64,000 nt of DNA, taken from the NCBI RefSeq assembly GCF_963966145.1, contig NC_091046.1:31558001-31622000 (forward strand), in the 5' to 3' direction. Origin of the DNA: Tenebrio molitor. Taxonomy: Eukaryota; Arthropoda; Insecta; Coleoptera; Tenebrionidae. Below are positions 24,130-35,366 of the stretch, piece after piece. A model generated the notes under the pieces. That model did not search any database. It was not told where the DNA came from and saw nothing but the letters and a program-made list of their open reading frames with translations. Within the stretch, counting starts at the first letter, position 1. Each line of letters opens with the position of its first letter. Both the position numbers and the translations under genes were made by a program.

Positions 24130-25350
24130 TTACCAATAAAAAAAATATAACCATCACGGGTGCTGTGCCCGTATTTCGGGATGGTCAGAATAAAATGGAT
24201 GCCCGTTTTGGGGCCGATTTCTAATTTTACCTGAAAAGGTAGGAGGTTACAAGGAAGGGATTCGTCGCTAAAGTGTGCTTTCAAAATAAAATTTTCATTC
24301 TCTGGCGAACGTACAAGTAGTATCTTTTTTCCAGATTTTCGGTCCTATCATTGTCAATAATTTGTCAAAGTCTGTAGGAGACATTCTTGTAAATTTTTTA
24401 TAGTGTTCACTGATATGTTGAAATTTTAAATCTTGCATAAGTTCATTACCGACGCGTTTTCTATAGAGTTCGGTTCGCCACCAACGTCGCCGCTTCTTCT
24501 CTTTTTTAATCAGTTATTAAAAACACAATTATTAAAAACAATTTGGGAATCTGACAGGCGTAACATGCAATTTTATTCGTTTTTGACAGAAGACAGACTA
24601 GGAAGACGATTTATCCGCGATAAACATTTTTGATTGGATGAAAACAAGCGCTGAACACCCACGTTTGAAGTATGTGGGAATTAATCTGTAGTAATATTTA
24701 AACATCGGATTGATTTGCGAAGCTGATGGCATGCTCCATCTCGACTTATGCATTTTTACAACAAATTGACACAATTCGCATTATTTTAGAAAATGTGAAA
24801 CTTATTTATTAGTTACTGTAAAGAGTTGCTTTCAAAAATAGTAACCTATTTATTTTGTTCAGCATAAATGAAATGCATAAAAAACTACAGTGTTCCATTT
24901 GACAATCAAGACCGTTTAAATAAGGGACAAAAACTAATGGTAACTGAAATTGTTGGAGATTAGATTTATGAGTTTATGACTGTGGTCAGCTCCCTTTGTC
25001 GAGATGCGTTTGTGAATGGCGCTTTGTGTTCGTCAGAAAACCGACAGTGAGCGGAGCACTGCGAACCGTTCGTGGCGCGCATGCGCTCTCGAGGTTTACA
25101 GCTTCGCCGTCCAAATCAGACGAACGCTTCCTTGTAATTTATTTAAAGAGTGTAGTAACTTATGGTATGTATTTAATAAAATGTATGGATCACCATATTT
25201 GTAAGACAGCCTAACAAATTAATGAGTAAATGTTATAATCAACAGCAACTTCGCTCCTACCTTTTCAGGTAAAATTAGAAATCGGCCCCAAAATGGGCAT
25301 TCAGTTATTCTGACGGACAAGCACCCGTGATGCTTAATAATATTTTTGCA
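24130..25350. repeat. Inverted pair inside the long-TIR element
   Basis: The 24150-24250 segment (ggccgatttctaattttacc, tgaaaaggtaggag) recurs in reverse complement at 25255-25345. The segment between has GC-richer pieces (24960-25110) without a supportable gene. Confidence 0.6.
24300..24510 (-). pseudogene. PIF/Harbinger transposase N-terminal fragment
   Basis: The minus strand reads DLKFQHISEHYKKFTRMSPT, then DFDKLLTMIGPKIWKKDT. This is the conserved N-terminal region of animal PIF/Harbinger transposases (DL...E.....NF.RM....F..LL..IgP.I.K.dT). The DDE part is absent. It is broken off before the catalytic domain and cannot be functional. Confidence 0.65.
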
Positions 25351-25677
25351 TCATCGGAACTTCATATTAATAAATAGATACAATTTTCTTTTTAATTTAT
25401 TAAATTGTTTGATTTTTCCAAAGAAGGCATTTTTTACATTTTTCATACTAGTTTATGGCCCATTGCTCTGCACCCGATGCCGAATCTAAACAATAATTTC
25501 TTCTATGATTACTTACCGTCTTTTGATAAGTAAACATGTTCATGAAATCGGTAAACACGTGAAAATGACCGGTGGTGCAAAAACGTTTTCTACTGACAAA
25601 TTGTCATTACAAAAGTTTACCTGTAAAATGGTAAAGAAAAAAAAATTCTTCATTTTCTTCATTGTTGTAGCTACGGT

Positions 25678-25786
25678 GCGATCAATTAAAAAATAAATCG
25701 AGTCGGCGTGTTACCTATGGCAACCCATGCTATAGCATAGGCTCCAAAGCAAACTCGATTTATTTTTTAAATAATCGCTCGGTACT
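25678..25786. repeat. Short palindromic element of about 110 bp
   Basis: Arms gcgatcaattaaaaaataaa plus tcgagt and their reverse complement (aactcgatttattttttaaa, taatcgc) around a 40-bp loop. Confidence 0.55.
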
Positions 25787-25879
25787 TTTAATTCGTTAAA
25801 CAAACTTCTGAACTAACAATATTTGCGTTAATACTTGCCTGCCTTAAATTGAGATTGCACATCGAAAACGCGTATTCTT

Positions 25880-26070
25880 TTTGGAGATTTTTGGGTCCTA
25901 TTTTGGTTAGTAAATTCTCACCGTCTGTGGGAGACATTCTATTAAAAATTTTATGCTGTCCGCTAATATGTTGGAACTTTAAATCTTTATAAAGTTCGTC
26001 GAGCCTTTTTCTCTTTTTTCATCAGATTCCACATAATTCTTACTGCATCACTACACAGAATTAAAGCTAA
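25880..26070 (-). pseudogene. Second PIF/Harbinger N-terminal fragment
   Basis: The minus strand reads DLKFQHISGQHKIFNRMSPT, then a diverged LLTKIGPKISKKNT, colinear with the fragment at 24300-24510. Two partial copies in one element point to an internal duplication or to recombination between related elements. Confidence 0.55.
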
Positions 26071-26099
26071 CGGTTTTTCGTTATCACTCTTATCACATA

Positions 26100-26836
26100 C
26101 AGGTCGCTAAAAAGTATCGATACAGCTAAATATTTTCAAAACGGTTTAGCAGAGTTCGTTGAAATTTGGCACACAGCTAGAAGTGTTTAAATTCTATAGG
26201 CTGATATTTTTTTCAATTTTATAACATCTTTTATTTTGAAGATACAAAGCCAACTTGTTTTTTTTTAAATGGCACGAGAGGTCAAATTTAACACCGTTAA
26301 AAAGAATATTTTTTGCGAATCTAGTAATGTAGCACATGCATATCTCAATTTACTCGAAACTTTATAAAAAAATTATCGAATTAATAAAATTTGAAAAAAT
26401 TTGACCTTTGGAATGTTTTTTTAGCCATTGTTAATTCTTTGCCGCCTGCCCTTTGGCCAAAAAATTAATAAAAGTAAATAATAAGTGTAGAAGTAAGACA
26501 TTTAACTGAAACAGATACATAAAAGATAAAAAGTTTAAACCCGAAATACATAATTTTTAAGCAAAAAAAATTTTCAAAATGGCGGCAATGTGAGCATGTG
26601 TTACATCACTGAATTCACAAAAAATACTCTTTTCAAAAATATTACATTTAAGTCCCCCGTGCCATTTAAAAAAAAAACAAGTTAGCCTTGCATTTTTAAA
26701 ATAAATGACGTTAAAAAATTTAAAAAACTATCAAATGATAAAATTTAAACACTTCTAGCTGTGTGCCAAATTTCAATGAGCTCTGTTAAACCGTTCTGAA
26801 AATATTTAGCTGAATCCATACTTTTTAGCGACCCTG
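26100..26836. mobile_element. TACAGGTCGCTAAAAAG element nested in the long-TIR element
   Basis: Ends caggtcgctaaaaagtatcg and its reverse complement at 26836, TA on both sides, arms similar over about 150 bp (ttggcacacagctagaagtg on the left, cacttctagctgtgtgccaa on the right). The interior also has mirrored gccatttaaaaaaaa words. No coding sequence seen. Confidence 0.85.
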
Positions 26837-27610
26837 TATAATGTAGCTGTAATGACACGCAACCTCGGAACTATCGAACTGAACTGAGACGATTATAAAA
26901 AAAAATCACTTAAAAACATAACGCACTGAAACATACAAAACTCTCCATCCCGCTAGTAGTTATCCTATGCCTATGATGTTGTTTACAGGATTACAGCTGT
27001 GACTCTAAATGAAGTTTCAGTACAGGTATTTTCAATAATTGTTATAAACTGTTGTTGGAATTATTTATTCTTCGAGTATTAATGATATAGCAAATGTTAT
27101 AAAGTGTAGACACTCGTCTCTGTGTCTGTAAAAAAGCGTGCAATCTATCATCAGTGGACAGAGTATAGCCGTTCGTTGCGTGCTCGGTTCGTCGGCTGTT
27201 CGTGGCACCAATTTTGCGACGAGCATTACATTACATGCTCGGTTCGCCTAGTCTGTACGGGCCCTAAGATGACGAGCCTGATCAGGTAAAGATGCAACCC
27301 AAAATACAGTTTACAAAGCATTCATTCTGTTTTGGCATTTAAAAATTAAATCAGAAATCCAAGTAGGTATTCTATTATGTTGTTTGAAAGGTATATCTGT
27401 CATTGCATTTTTTGTTCATATTTAGCATGGCCTCCTAGATCGAAAGAGACAAAGTCTCTTATAAGGCCAGTCGCATCGTAGAAATGTCTGTTTTTAAATG
27501 TCTTTCATTGACATCCCTTATAGTAGCTCCCTCTATTTTTCAGTCATGTACATTACGATAGGCGGCTAATTTTGAAAAATCAAAAATATTTGTCAATTTA
27601 TTTTTACAAA

Positions 27611-29382
27611 ATGCCATACGTAAGAAAGTGCTGCATAAAATCGTGTAATTCAAGTAATCCTGATGATAATGTTTCCTTTCATTCTATGCCTGCAGACGCA
27701 AATTAAAATTTGTTGTGGAAAAATATTTTACTAGAGAACACTGGTATGTAATATGAATTTAAAAGTGTAGAGTTTACTTCTCTATTTCGTAGACATGGAC
27801 CAGATAACGGACTCTGCAGTTATTATATGTAATATCTATTCACTTTGATTGTGACCACAACGAAAAACATAGTAGGCGCTGTTTAGCTGTGTGCTGCATA
27901 CGTTCTACACTAAATATTTGTGTGGTGTAACATGATGTGAAAATGTCAGAATTGTCAAAACTTGACCACGGTAGTAAAGCTATGATTTTAATGTATTTAT
28001 CAATATTAATAACGGAAATCAATATTTGAAGTAGGAGAAACTAAAAACGTCTGTCTGATTCTGTGATCACGTCTGTTGAAAAGTGGGGTTATATCCAGGT
28101 ACAGATTATTTAACGTAAAAACTTCGAAATCACCTCATGCAATTCTCGATATTAATGAAGAACGAAGGAAATGGTCATTTGGCAGTAAGACAAACGCGAA
28201 AAATGCCTGGGGATTACTAATCAATTAGCATTGATTAATACAAATAAGTATTTTTAGATAAAAACTAATCAGACAGAAAGTTCAAAAAAATGATTTACAG
28301 GGGATGAAAAGGCAGAAGGTATCAAACTACAACACTTACTAGCCAAAATGTACAACAAAAAAGCACAAATAGAGTTAACTTTATTGGTGATGTTCGTCTT
28401 TGTGAGTTGTTTTCCCGTTGGCTCCAATAAATGTCTCGAAACAAGTCAATATTAACCGTTTGGTCCCAACTTTGAGAAGACGACGTGGCATTTTCTTTTT
28501 GCATTCTAAAATTTTGTACCAAAACTCAATTTTATAGATATGCGCACAGTGTACGTCGAAAAACGTTTGCGCAAGTCGTGCTCCATTCTGTCTTCTGTGA
28601 GCGTGACGTTTCTGTCAAAATGGCGCCTCCGAGAGTTGCCAACTGCGACTAGATTTAGTGTTATCTAAAATTCCCTATAAATAACCTAGCAACTGAAAAG
28701 TTACTAGGGAGTGGTCACAATCAAAATGAATAGATAATAGTCAACATTTTACTGCAGATAGTTTTATACCAAAAATAAAACAGCGTAGACTAGGCAAGGG
28801 AGCAATTCCTTCCTTATTTAATGTTTGTTAAAAGTGAATTTTCAAAAATTAATTTAGTAATATTTTTGTAGTTTTCAGACCAAGGCTGAGCATGCAGTTC
28901 GACTAATTTTAAAGAATGGATTGATGAAGAGTATGAATACATCTAATCTAAAATCTGGTCTAGAATACAGTAGTAATGCAAAATTAATAGAAATTCAAAA
29001 TTTAAGTGCTCAGCCTAATGAAATTATAGTAGTATTACCCGACAACGTTATTGAAAAGTTAGAAAAATTACAAGCGTTTAGATAAACATTTAATAAAAAT
29101 TATGTGGAAATAGGATCAGCAGCCACAGCTTTCCTATGTGGCTATTTAATTTTGAAATTGAAAGAAGGTGTAAATTGTGATATATGTTTGTCGACTTTAT
29201 GTGATGCGTCACCTAACAAGAAAAGTCCCTTGTTAGAATTAATTTACAATCAAGATAGAGGAAATTTAAATTATCCAAACGAACGATTTATAAAATTAGT
29301 AGAATTTTTGGTCCAAATTATACAGGAAATCTTGCCATATCTTCCACATAAAAAAGTCGATTATATTTTGACCAAATTTTAA
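27611..29382 (+). pseudogene. P-type transposase: split THAP domain and C-terminal exons
   Basis: THAP zinc-finger transposase of the P/THAP9 group. The first exon (27611-27740) begins MPYVRKCCIKSCNSSNPDD, giving the C-x4-C half of the C2CH finger, and has an in-frame TAA where NLLWKN follows. After a short GT-AG intron, the second exon reads ITDSAVIIC; an inserted element then splits it, and the domain resumes at about 28736 with NSQHFTADSF, RRLGKGAIPSLF, which supplies the final C..HF. The C-terminal part (about 28881-29379) reads AEHAVRLILKNGL, then YLILKLKEGVNCDICLSTL and NYPNERFIKLVEFLVQ, resembling the THAP9 C-terminus. A TAA at 29082 breaks it and the RNase H-like centre is missing. 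Confidence 0.75.
27836..28733. mobile_element. TIR element splitting the THAP domain
   Basis: Ends atctattcactttgattgtg plus accac and gtggt plus cacaatcaaaatgaatagat. The flanking AAT is present on both sides; removing the element and one AAT restores the THAP reading frame (VIIC-NSQHF), which confirms the borders. Interior frames are short; none recognised. Confidence 0.8.
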
Positions 29383-30171
29383 TTTCATACCTTTATATCA
29401 ACCCCATTTTTCGATGTAAAATTCATAATTACACTGTTTGCAGTATAATAATAGGTAAATTAGTATCTCCGGTACTAAGTAATTATTGTAATTCGAAGAC
29501 ACAATTTTTAAAAAAGACAAACATTCTTACCAAAAAAAGAAAACATATGAAATTAAATTAATTAAGAAAATAATTTACAATTACATAATCATTATTTTTA
29601 TTATTGTTCAATAAATAATTTTTGATAACTGGCTTATCTATTGTAATAAAAAAAAAATTATGATGATTCTATCGTTCTCATATCAGAATCCCAAAATTTA
29701 TAGATTCTTACCAATCTAACCTTACGCTGCCAATTATTTGAGGTTATATTATTGAAGATAGGCAACCCTCCAGACCCCTTATAGTGCTGCCCTCTTAAAA
29801 ACACGAAAAAGGCCTGAAACTAGCTAATGCGGCTGGCCTTATAAGAGACTTTGTCTCTTTCGATCAAGGAGGCCATGATATTTAGTATTTAAAAATGTTT
29901 TCGAACAATGACAGAACCGACATGATCTTACTTACCCATTATTTTTGTGATTTTAGTTGTTATTATTGTTATTAAATCATACATGCTTTGTTGAGAGAGG
30001 TTATTTTTCTGTATGAACTTGACATTTATTAAGCTTACATTAAAAGCTATCTGTGTTTTATGTGCATTATGATGATGTAATAGATTGGATCGAGGTAGCT
30101 TTATAATAAATTGTATTTTGTGTTGCATTTTTACCTGGTCAGACTCGTCATCTTATGTGAATAACACTGTA

Positions 30172-30454
30172 TAGTCCTACAGAAACTCTAGTGGAATTCG
30201 ACTTTGGTTGTAAATTTACCAACAACAACCGAAGAATGAGATTTTATTATCAAGTAATAAATAACCTTTGTCATAAATACAACTACGACTACCTGTAACA
30301 TCCCTGCTTGAAGCGAACATTGCGAACCCCAAACTGACAACCCTCATTAGCATTTATTAGTAGGATTATTGCTGCAGCATAAAATTCTATTTTTCAAGTG
30401 ACAAACATAAATTTACGACCAAAGTCGGGTTCCACTAGAGTTTCTGTAGGACTA
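30172..30454. mobile_element. 283-bp TIR element
   Basis: Ends tagtcctacagaaactctag and its reverse complement, continuing tggaattcgactttggt inward (the right arm has one change). TA on both sides. Directly adjoins the outer element that ends at 30169. Confidence 0.8.
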
Positions 30455-31248
30455 TACATACAGTGTGGAAACTACATATGGAATAAATTCAGTAATTTCA
30501 AAATTAGTGACATTTGTCGAAAACACTGAAACAAGTAAATTTTTATTTCTCATCATGCTTATTTACCTTGCTTCACGAAAATGCCAAATTTTAATTTAAT
30601 TTTTAATGTATCTAATAGTTATTTGTATCAAGGCCAGAAAGTGCACGTTTGCGGGCATGAGTAAGGGACTTTTTTTGTGTTGGCATTTAAAATTTAAAAT
30701 CAACATCGCTCTGGTTTCCTGACATTTATTAAATTTCAATTAATTTGTTTTTTTTTTATATTTTCCTGAAACATTTAGTGTAATGGATACACCAGTCCAT
30801 ATTCAAGAAGTGGCTCAAAACAGTCAAAACGTTTTTAAATTTTAGTAAATATTTAAATAATAGCTTCTTTGTAGTTGATACGTTATTGTAAACAGGAAAA
30901 CATTTTTAACGAGCCATGCACAGAAGTGATATTGACGCTTGACAGAATTCTGAAAACCCATGCCAACATTGCCAACCGAAACTGATGACAATTCAAAATC
31001 CCTACATTTTGTCGGGCTAGGCCGACAACACGATTTCGAGATCTATAAACTACCGAATTCCGGTCGGAGGCACGAAAACATTTTTTTTCACTCTCTACAT
31101 GGTAAGTACGTTGTTATGACATTGATTTGGTGGATGTAGGTACAACTTTTTTGACCTATCGTTGGTTACTATTAACGACGGGATGTAGGTAAGTAACCAC
31201 TTACCTCCCTCGGGGAAATAAGTGACAAAAATTAAACCAAACAAAAAA

Positions 31249-31452
31249 CTAATATGCCTTATGATAACGTTTCTTCGATTTCTTCGGCAGGGGGAAGGAA
31301 CATGAAGAGTTTGCAGCCTCAGCAACTTCCGTTTCTCTTTCAATTTTGTTCAAATTCATTTTACAAACTTTTGACACGACGCTTTTAATATTGACGTTTT
31401 GTGTGATGAAAGCCGTAGCAACCGGCAACAGACACACTAATATTGTATTCAA
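31249..31452 (-). CDS. Unrecognised open frame with hydrophobic N-terminus
   Basis: A 67-codon frame begins MNTILVCLLPVATAFITQ, which looks like a signal peptide, and ends in a basic run (LPKKSKKRYHKAY). It lies inside a TIR element and overlaps another short frame. No homologue is known to me and no splice signals support it. It may be chance. Confidence 0.15.
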   Translation of the reverse strand: MNTILVCLLPVATAFITQNVNIKSVVSKVCKMNLNKIERETEVAEAANSSCSFPLPKKSKKRYHKAY

Positions 31453-31689
31453 ATAAATTCGTCAAAAAGAAAGTTTGTGCTTTCAAAATAACTTTGAGAG
31501 TGGAAAAAATATTATAAACAATTCGGGAGGTAACTAATTTAACCTGTCTCGGACTCTATTGCTACCCCTCGCTATCGCTCGGGGGCACACCTGTCCTCGA
31601 CAGGTAAATATTAGTTATCTCCCTTAATGTTTAAATAACTATAATTGACCTCAAACCAAAACGAACATCTAAGGTTGACCATAAAATTT

Positions 31690-31830
31690 AATGCAAATGT
31701 TGAAATTGTCCCCCGCCAACCATTTTGGCACTCACCGACACTTTGCACACTCAGGGCTTATTTGTTCCATTTCAGCGCGAATTCTCTGTCGTAAATCTTC
31801 CAAATTGTTTGGTCTATCAAAATAAATCTT
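31690..31830 (-). pseudogene. Transposase C-terminal scrap
   Basis: The minus strand reads DRPNNLEDLRQRIRAEMEQI followed by SPE, the segment that follows the DFFLW motif in IYGEC-class mariner-like transposases. No upstream domain remains in frame. Confidence 0.5.
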
Positions 31831-32156
31831 CTATTTTAAATAAACCCATACAAAAGAATTTTTACATTAAAGATAAAATTAAATTTTTGAAGAAAAAATT
31901 GTCATTTTCTGAAAAAAGTGTTATGTAAGTTACTAATTTTTTTTCATTCATCGTTTAGATAGTAGAAAGGTCTATCAGAAAGAGAAGTTAAAAAATTTTG
32001 ACGTCATAGCTCAAAAATGAATGACATCATGAACAAGTAAAGCAACTTAAAATAAGCATTATGAGAAATAAAAATTGACCTGTTTTAGCGTTTTCGACAA
32101 ATGTCATTAGTTTTGAAATTACTGAATTTATTCCATAAGTAGTTTCCACACTGCAG

Positions 32157-32255
32157 TTTGTCTAACGTTGCGAGGCTGGCGGCATATTCAAAATTTGTGT
32201 GGGTTTTCAACGCCAACTGCGATGGAACAATCATTTATAATAACCCTGTATTATT
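32157..32255. repeat. Solo terminal segment (gtctaacgttgcgaggctg family), copy 1
   Basis: About 99 bp shared with 36289-36386: gtctaacgttgcgaggctg, then aaaatttgtgtgggttttca and acaatcatttataat, ending in ccctgtatt. The ccctgta end suggests one end of a TA-targeting element without its partner. Confidence 0.7.
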
Positions 32256-33376
32256 TGGGGGTGATCACTCTCCGTTCATTCCCTAGTGTACATTTTACAA
32301 CAACGAGTGGTGTAAGTTGTGTTTTAGGGACAAATCTGTCAAAGTGTCAAATATCAAAAAACGTTCTTTTTATACAACATGGAAACTGTAACTGGAATAA
32401 AATTCGTAACTTGAATAGAGGTGATTTTTGTAAAAAATCGCGAAACAGGTTATTTATTGTTTTTCTTTGTCCACATTTTGGCGAATATGGTTTTTGTTTA
32501 TATGCTCCCGGAAGTGCGCCACCACCCCGAACTTTTTTTTTTTCAAATGTAACGAACTGTCAAGTCACACTTCGTTCAAAAAGCTACACCGTACTTAGAC
32601 TTATTTTTGATGTTGCTTATGTTTAATTATCATTGTTAAGTGACGAGGATTTTTATTAAACAATATTTAAGTATGATTTATACGCACATCTCTTTATTTA
32701 TCAAAATAATAATAATACAAAGATGATATACAAACGATAAAAAAATACAGTTAAGCAGTACATTTTTCTTTTTATCACAATTGCAAAATACAGCTATTTA
32801 GTCTAATTTTCAATTTTAAAATGTTTTACATTTGGAATGTTAAATTACGTTCTACAAGAGTAAACACATACATTATGGTAGGTATACCTAAATTTTTTTG
32901 AAAATTGCACGCCTAGGATAAACATCCAATAGCACGATTGCGTTGGGTACAGTTCTCATGGTAACAACAAACATTTTCGGAATTTTTTTTGGTCATTTCA
33001 AAAAAATTAATCATTAAAGTTTCCCACATGCATGTTAATTAGTTTCCATAAATTTTTTCTCACTTAACTAAAGTTCAAGTGTTTACGTGAAAAGTTATAG
33101 GTAGTATCTTTCCACAATTTTTTTGCTGATGTTTGTTTTAGATTTACAAGTATTTATCATTTTAATCATGATAATGGTTGCAGTAGAAGTAAACGATTAT
33201 TTTAAAATATGTAAGTCACTTTTTTCATATTATTAAATTTCAGTTTGTACAAAATAAACAAGACATATTTTAGTAAATTTTTAAAAACATACAGCTGCTT
33301 AAGTAGTAGTTCATCAATCATTTAGAATGTTACAACTCAACCCAATTATGTCTAATTGAATTTTTACCTCTTTATA
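32256..33376. other. No gene seen
   Basis: AT-rich, with low-complexity stretches at 32690-33120. The open frame through 32168-32626 was judged spurious (see rejected items). Confidence 0.4.
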
Positions 33377-34530
33377 CACGGTGTCCCAGAACTCGCGCCC
33401 CAGAGAAAAAAGTAGAAATCTTCATAAAAGGACAAATAAATAATTCCAATGAAAAATTTTTCTATCTTGAACGGTATTCAAGAAAAGAACAGTTTAATTC
33501 GACCAATCAAAGCATTTTAAGCCATCCAGGTCTATTTTCCGTAATTGTTGCTAGGTTGCATATTTTATTGCGTTTTCAATAAACTGACCGGCTATGAAAC
33601 TTTTGAGAAACGTCTGTGTCAAAATTTCATTCAAATCACTTTAGTACGGCCGTCGTGGTCAACTGTGCTCTTTCATCATGTATTTTGCAGCGGATTATGT
33701 GGAAATGTTGATAATTTACGGAGAATGTGGAAATGAAGTAAATCCACATGCTCTATTTTCAAGAGCATTTCAGCAACGATTTTATATAAATCTGTGGCTT
33801 GGCCTATTAGGGAATCGTGTGGTATGTCTTCAATAGAAATTAGTTTGCATGTCAGCTAACTTCCCTCTTTAGGTAGGATTGATAAGTTGTGGTGGTCCAC
33901 CACACTGGCCTGTGCGGTTCTATTGCCTTATTTGAACAGGAGAACAATTCAGGAGTTACCTTCAGGAAGCTTTTGCCACAATTACTCCTGAAATGGTTAC
34001 GAATTCTAAACTGAATCTTTTGCGACTGGCACGGTTATGCTTGCAAATGAATGGTCGCCACTTTGAGCACTTCCTCTGATTGTATTTTTTTTCGTTTCAT
34101 AATCCCTTTTTGCTTGTGTTATACCTTTTCTTCCTGTTTTGTACGATAAGCTCTCGTGCATTAGAATAAACAAGGTTGTTTTCAGAACCGCCATTTGTTG
34201 TTTTATTTAAAAAAATAAAAATACATAGATTCATGTGATCGATGGCGAATGTGACATCTTGAATGACATCTGCCTTAACCTAACATGTTGATGTTGACAC
34301 TTTAGCTGACATGTCATTCTGACATTATTTAATTGTGACAATTTATAAACTTAGCAACCGATTTTATTCACATTAACACCTCAGAGTTCCCTTTCTGGAA
34401 TTGGTGGATCTTAGATGTCTCACAACTCTCTTATGCAAGCCATTAATTGTTCTTCGTTTGCATTTTTAGAATCGAGATTTTCGTCGGCATTTGTCTGTTT
34501 TCTCTGGGGCGCGAGTTCTGGGACACCGTG
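33377..34530. mobile_element. TACACGGTGTCCCAGAAC element with transposase remnant
   Basis: Ends cacggtgtcccagaactcgc and its reverse complement (gcgagttctgggacaccgtg), TA on both sides, about 35 bp of match including gccccagagaaaa. The plus strand shows MLIIYGECGNEVN (about 33700-33740), the N-terminal signature of IYGEC-class transposases, and RSYLQEAFATITPEMV (33950-34000) with LRLARLCLQMNGRHFEHF, the C-terminus. The catalytic middle is deleted. Confidence 0.85.
33690..34077 (+). pseudogene. Internally deleted IYGEC-class transposase
   Basis: Remnant of an IS630/Tc1/mariner-type transposase. The N-terminal piece carries LIIYGECGNEVN; a middle piece around 33885-33930 reads ISCGGPPHWPVRFYCLI, a decayed GGPxHWP motif; the C-terminal piece holds RSYLQEAFATITPEMV and ends near NGRHFEHF. 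Only about 390 bp remain of a gene that should be near 1 kb, and no catalytic aspartate in the first two positions survives. It lies inside its own TIRs, so it is a direct link between this class of TIR and this class of transposase. Confidence 0.65.
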
Positions 34531-35115
34531 TATTCTGATCAATTTATTATAAAATATTACAAGCCGCCAACGGTCGTAGATATTACGAGTAGATAAAATT
34601 TTGTAATACTGACTATTATTTCACTGTGATCCGAATAAATACTTTTTGATTTATTTCTACATTACATGTACATAATTCTAATTTTGTTTTAAATCACAAA
34701 TATTTAAAAACAGATTTATACTGGGTGTATTAAAAATCGCGCATAATATTTATGTGACTCGCATCTAAGTTGAATATCAAACAAAAAATCCTAATTTGAA
34801 TTTGGTTTTACAATTAGACGAATACTTTTTAAATTATTATTATTATCAAAAATGATATTAATGACAATCCTTGTTACTTTCTAACTATACTCAAGTTCGA
34901 AAAATCACTCTAGCTAAATATTTATTTGACTTGTTGAATTATGTAGATATGTATTACCATACAATCGAAGCAAATTTCCAAGTGTGACTGCTAATAACTC
35001 CATGAGCAGAGGGCTAACAGTAAATTAGTACTAAAGTTTTTTGCTTATACGAGGTCATTATAGATGATCGTCCCATCGCAGTAGGCGTTGGTCACGTAGT
35101 TGAATGTACCGCAAT
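34531..35115. other. No gene seen
   Basis: AT-rich sequence between two elements, without repeats that recur elsewhere in the window as far as I can tell. Confidence 0.4.
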
Positions 35116-35366
35116 CCTATAACCACGGCTTCCTAGATTAATAAGAGTCGAAGCCTCTAATACGGCTGGTCGAGTTCATCAGTTGCAAGCATTTTTTCTG
35201 TTCCTGAGAGGGCGCCACTATACATTTGTGTATTTTGCTGCTTAACCGCGTACAAATCTCATTTTAAAAAGAATCGTAATTTGTATGTTACATACACTAC
35301 TTCAAAGAGTAGATTATTGATAGAAAAAAAAACATTAATACGATTTTTCATTAATTTAATTTAGAC

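Larger units (their letters stand above)
23700..27264. mobile_element. Long-TIR element with PIF/Harbinger-type remnants
   Basis: TIRs of roughly 300 bp: left gggcgcgtacagactacgcg at 23702 and right tagtctgtacgggccc ending at 27264, with matching inner segments (tgctcgtcgcaaaattggtg; cacttcattcagattcacagc type) on both sides. TAA is duplicated at 23697-23699 and 27265-27267. On the minus strand it holds two remnants of a PIF-type transposase N-terminus. Nested inside is the element at 26100-26836. Confidence 0.85.
27426..29877 (+). mobile_element. P-element superfamily transposon (THAP type)
   Basis: Inverted ends catggcctcctagatcgaaa (27426) and its near reverse complement ending at 29877, over about 45 bp. 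The 8-bp ATATTTAG is duplicated exactly at 27418-27425 and 29878-29885, as P transposition predicts. It holds a THAP domain and a transposase C-terminus (see pseudogene entry). A further element sits inside at about 27836-28733. Little coding remains between the THAP domain and the C-terminal exons, so it is internally deleted. Confidence 0.9.
23683..30169. mobile_element. Outer TIR element holding a nest of four others
   Basis: The left TIR is cagggttattcacgtaa, broken by an insertion at 23700-27264, then resuming taagatgacgagcctgatca and ggtaaa at 27265. The right end, revcomp of 30125-30169, is cagtgttattcacataagat continuing gacgagtctgaccaggtaaa. TA flanks: 23681-23682 and 30170-30171. 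Without its inserts (the 3.57-kb and 2.45-kb elements) it would be about 450 bp, so it is a MITE-like element. No coding remains of its own. Confidence 0.8.
30461..32153. mobile_element. TACAGTGTGGAAACTAC element of 1.7 kb
   Basis: Left end cagtgtggaaactacatatg and right end revcomp cagtgtggaaactacttatg match over more than 90 bp. TA precedes the left end; the right flank reads CA, perhaps a mutated TA. A minus-strand transposase scrap lies inside (31690-31830). The segment 31180-31640 has GC-richer pieces (ctcgctatcgctcgggggca) that I cannot assign. Confidence 0.75.

Noticed and set aside
32168..32626. 152-codon open frame on the plus strand, the longest without a family
   Set aside because: Its first third is the solo terminal repeat also found at 36289; the rest has no domain, biased composition or splice support. 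Judged a chance frame.
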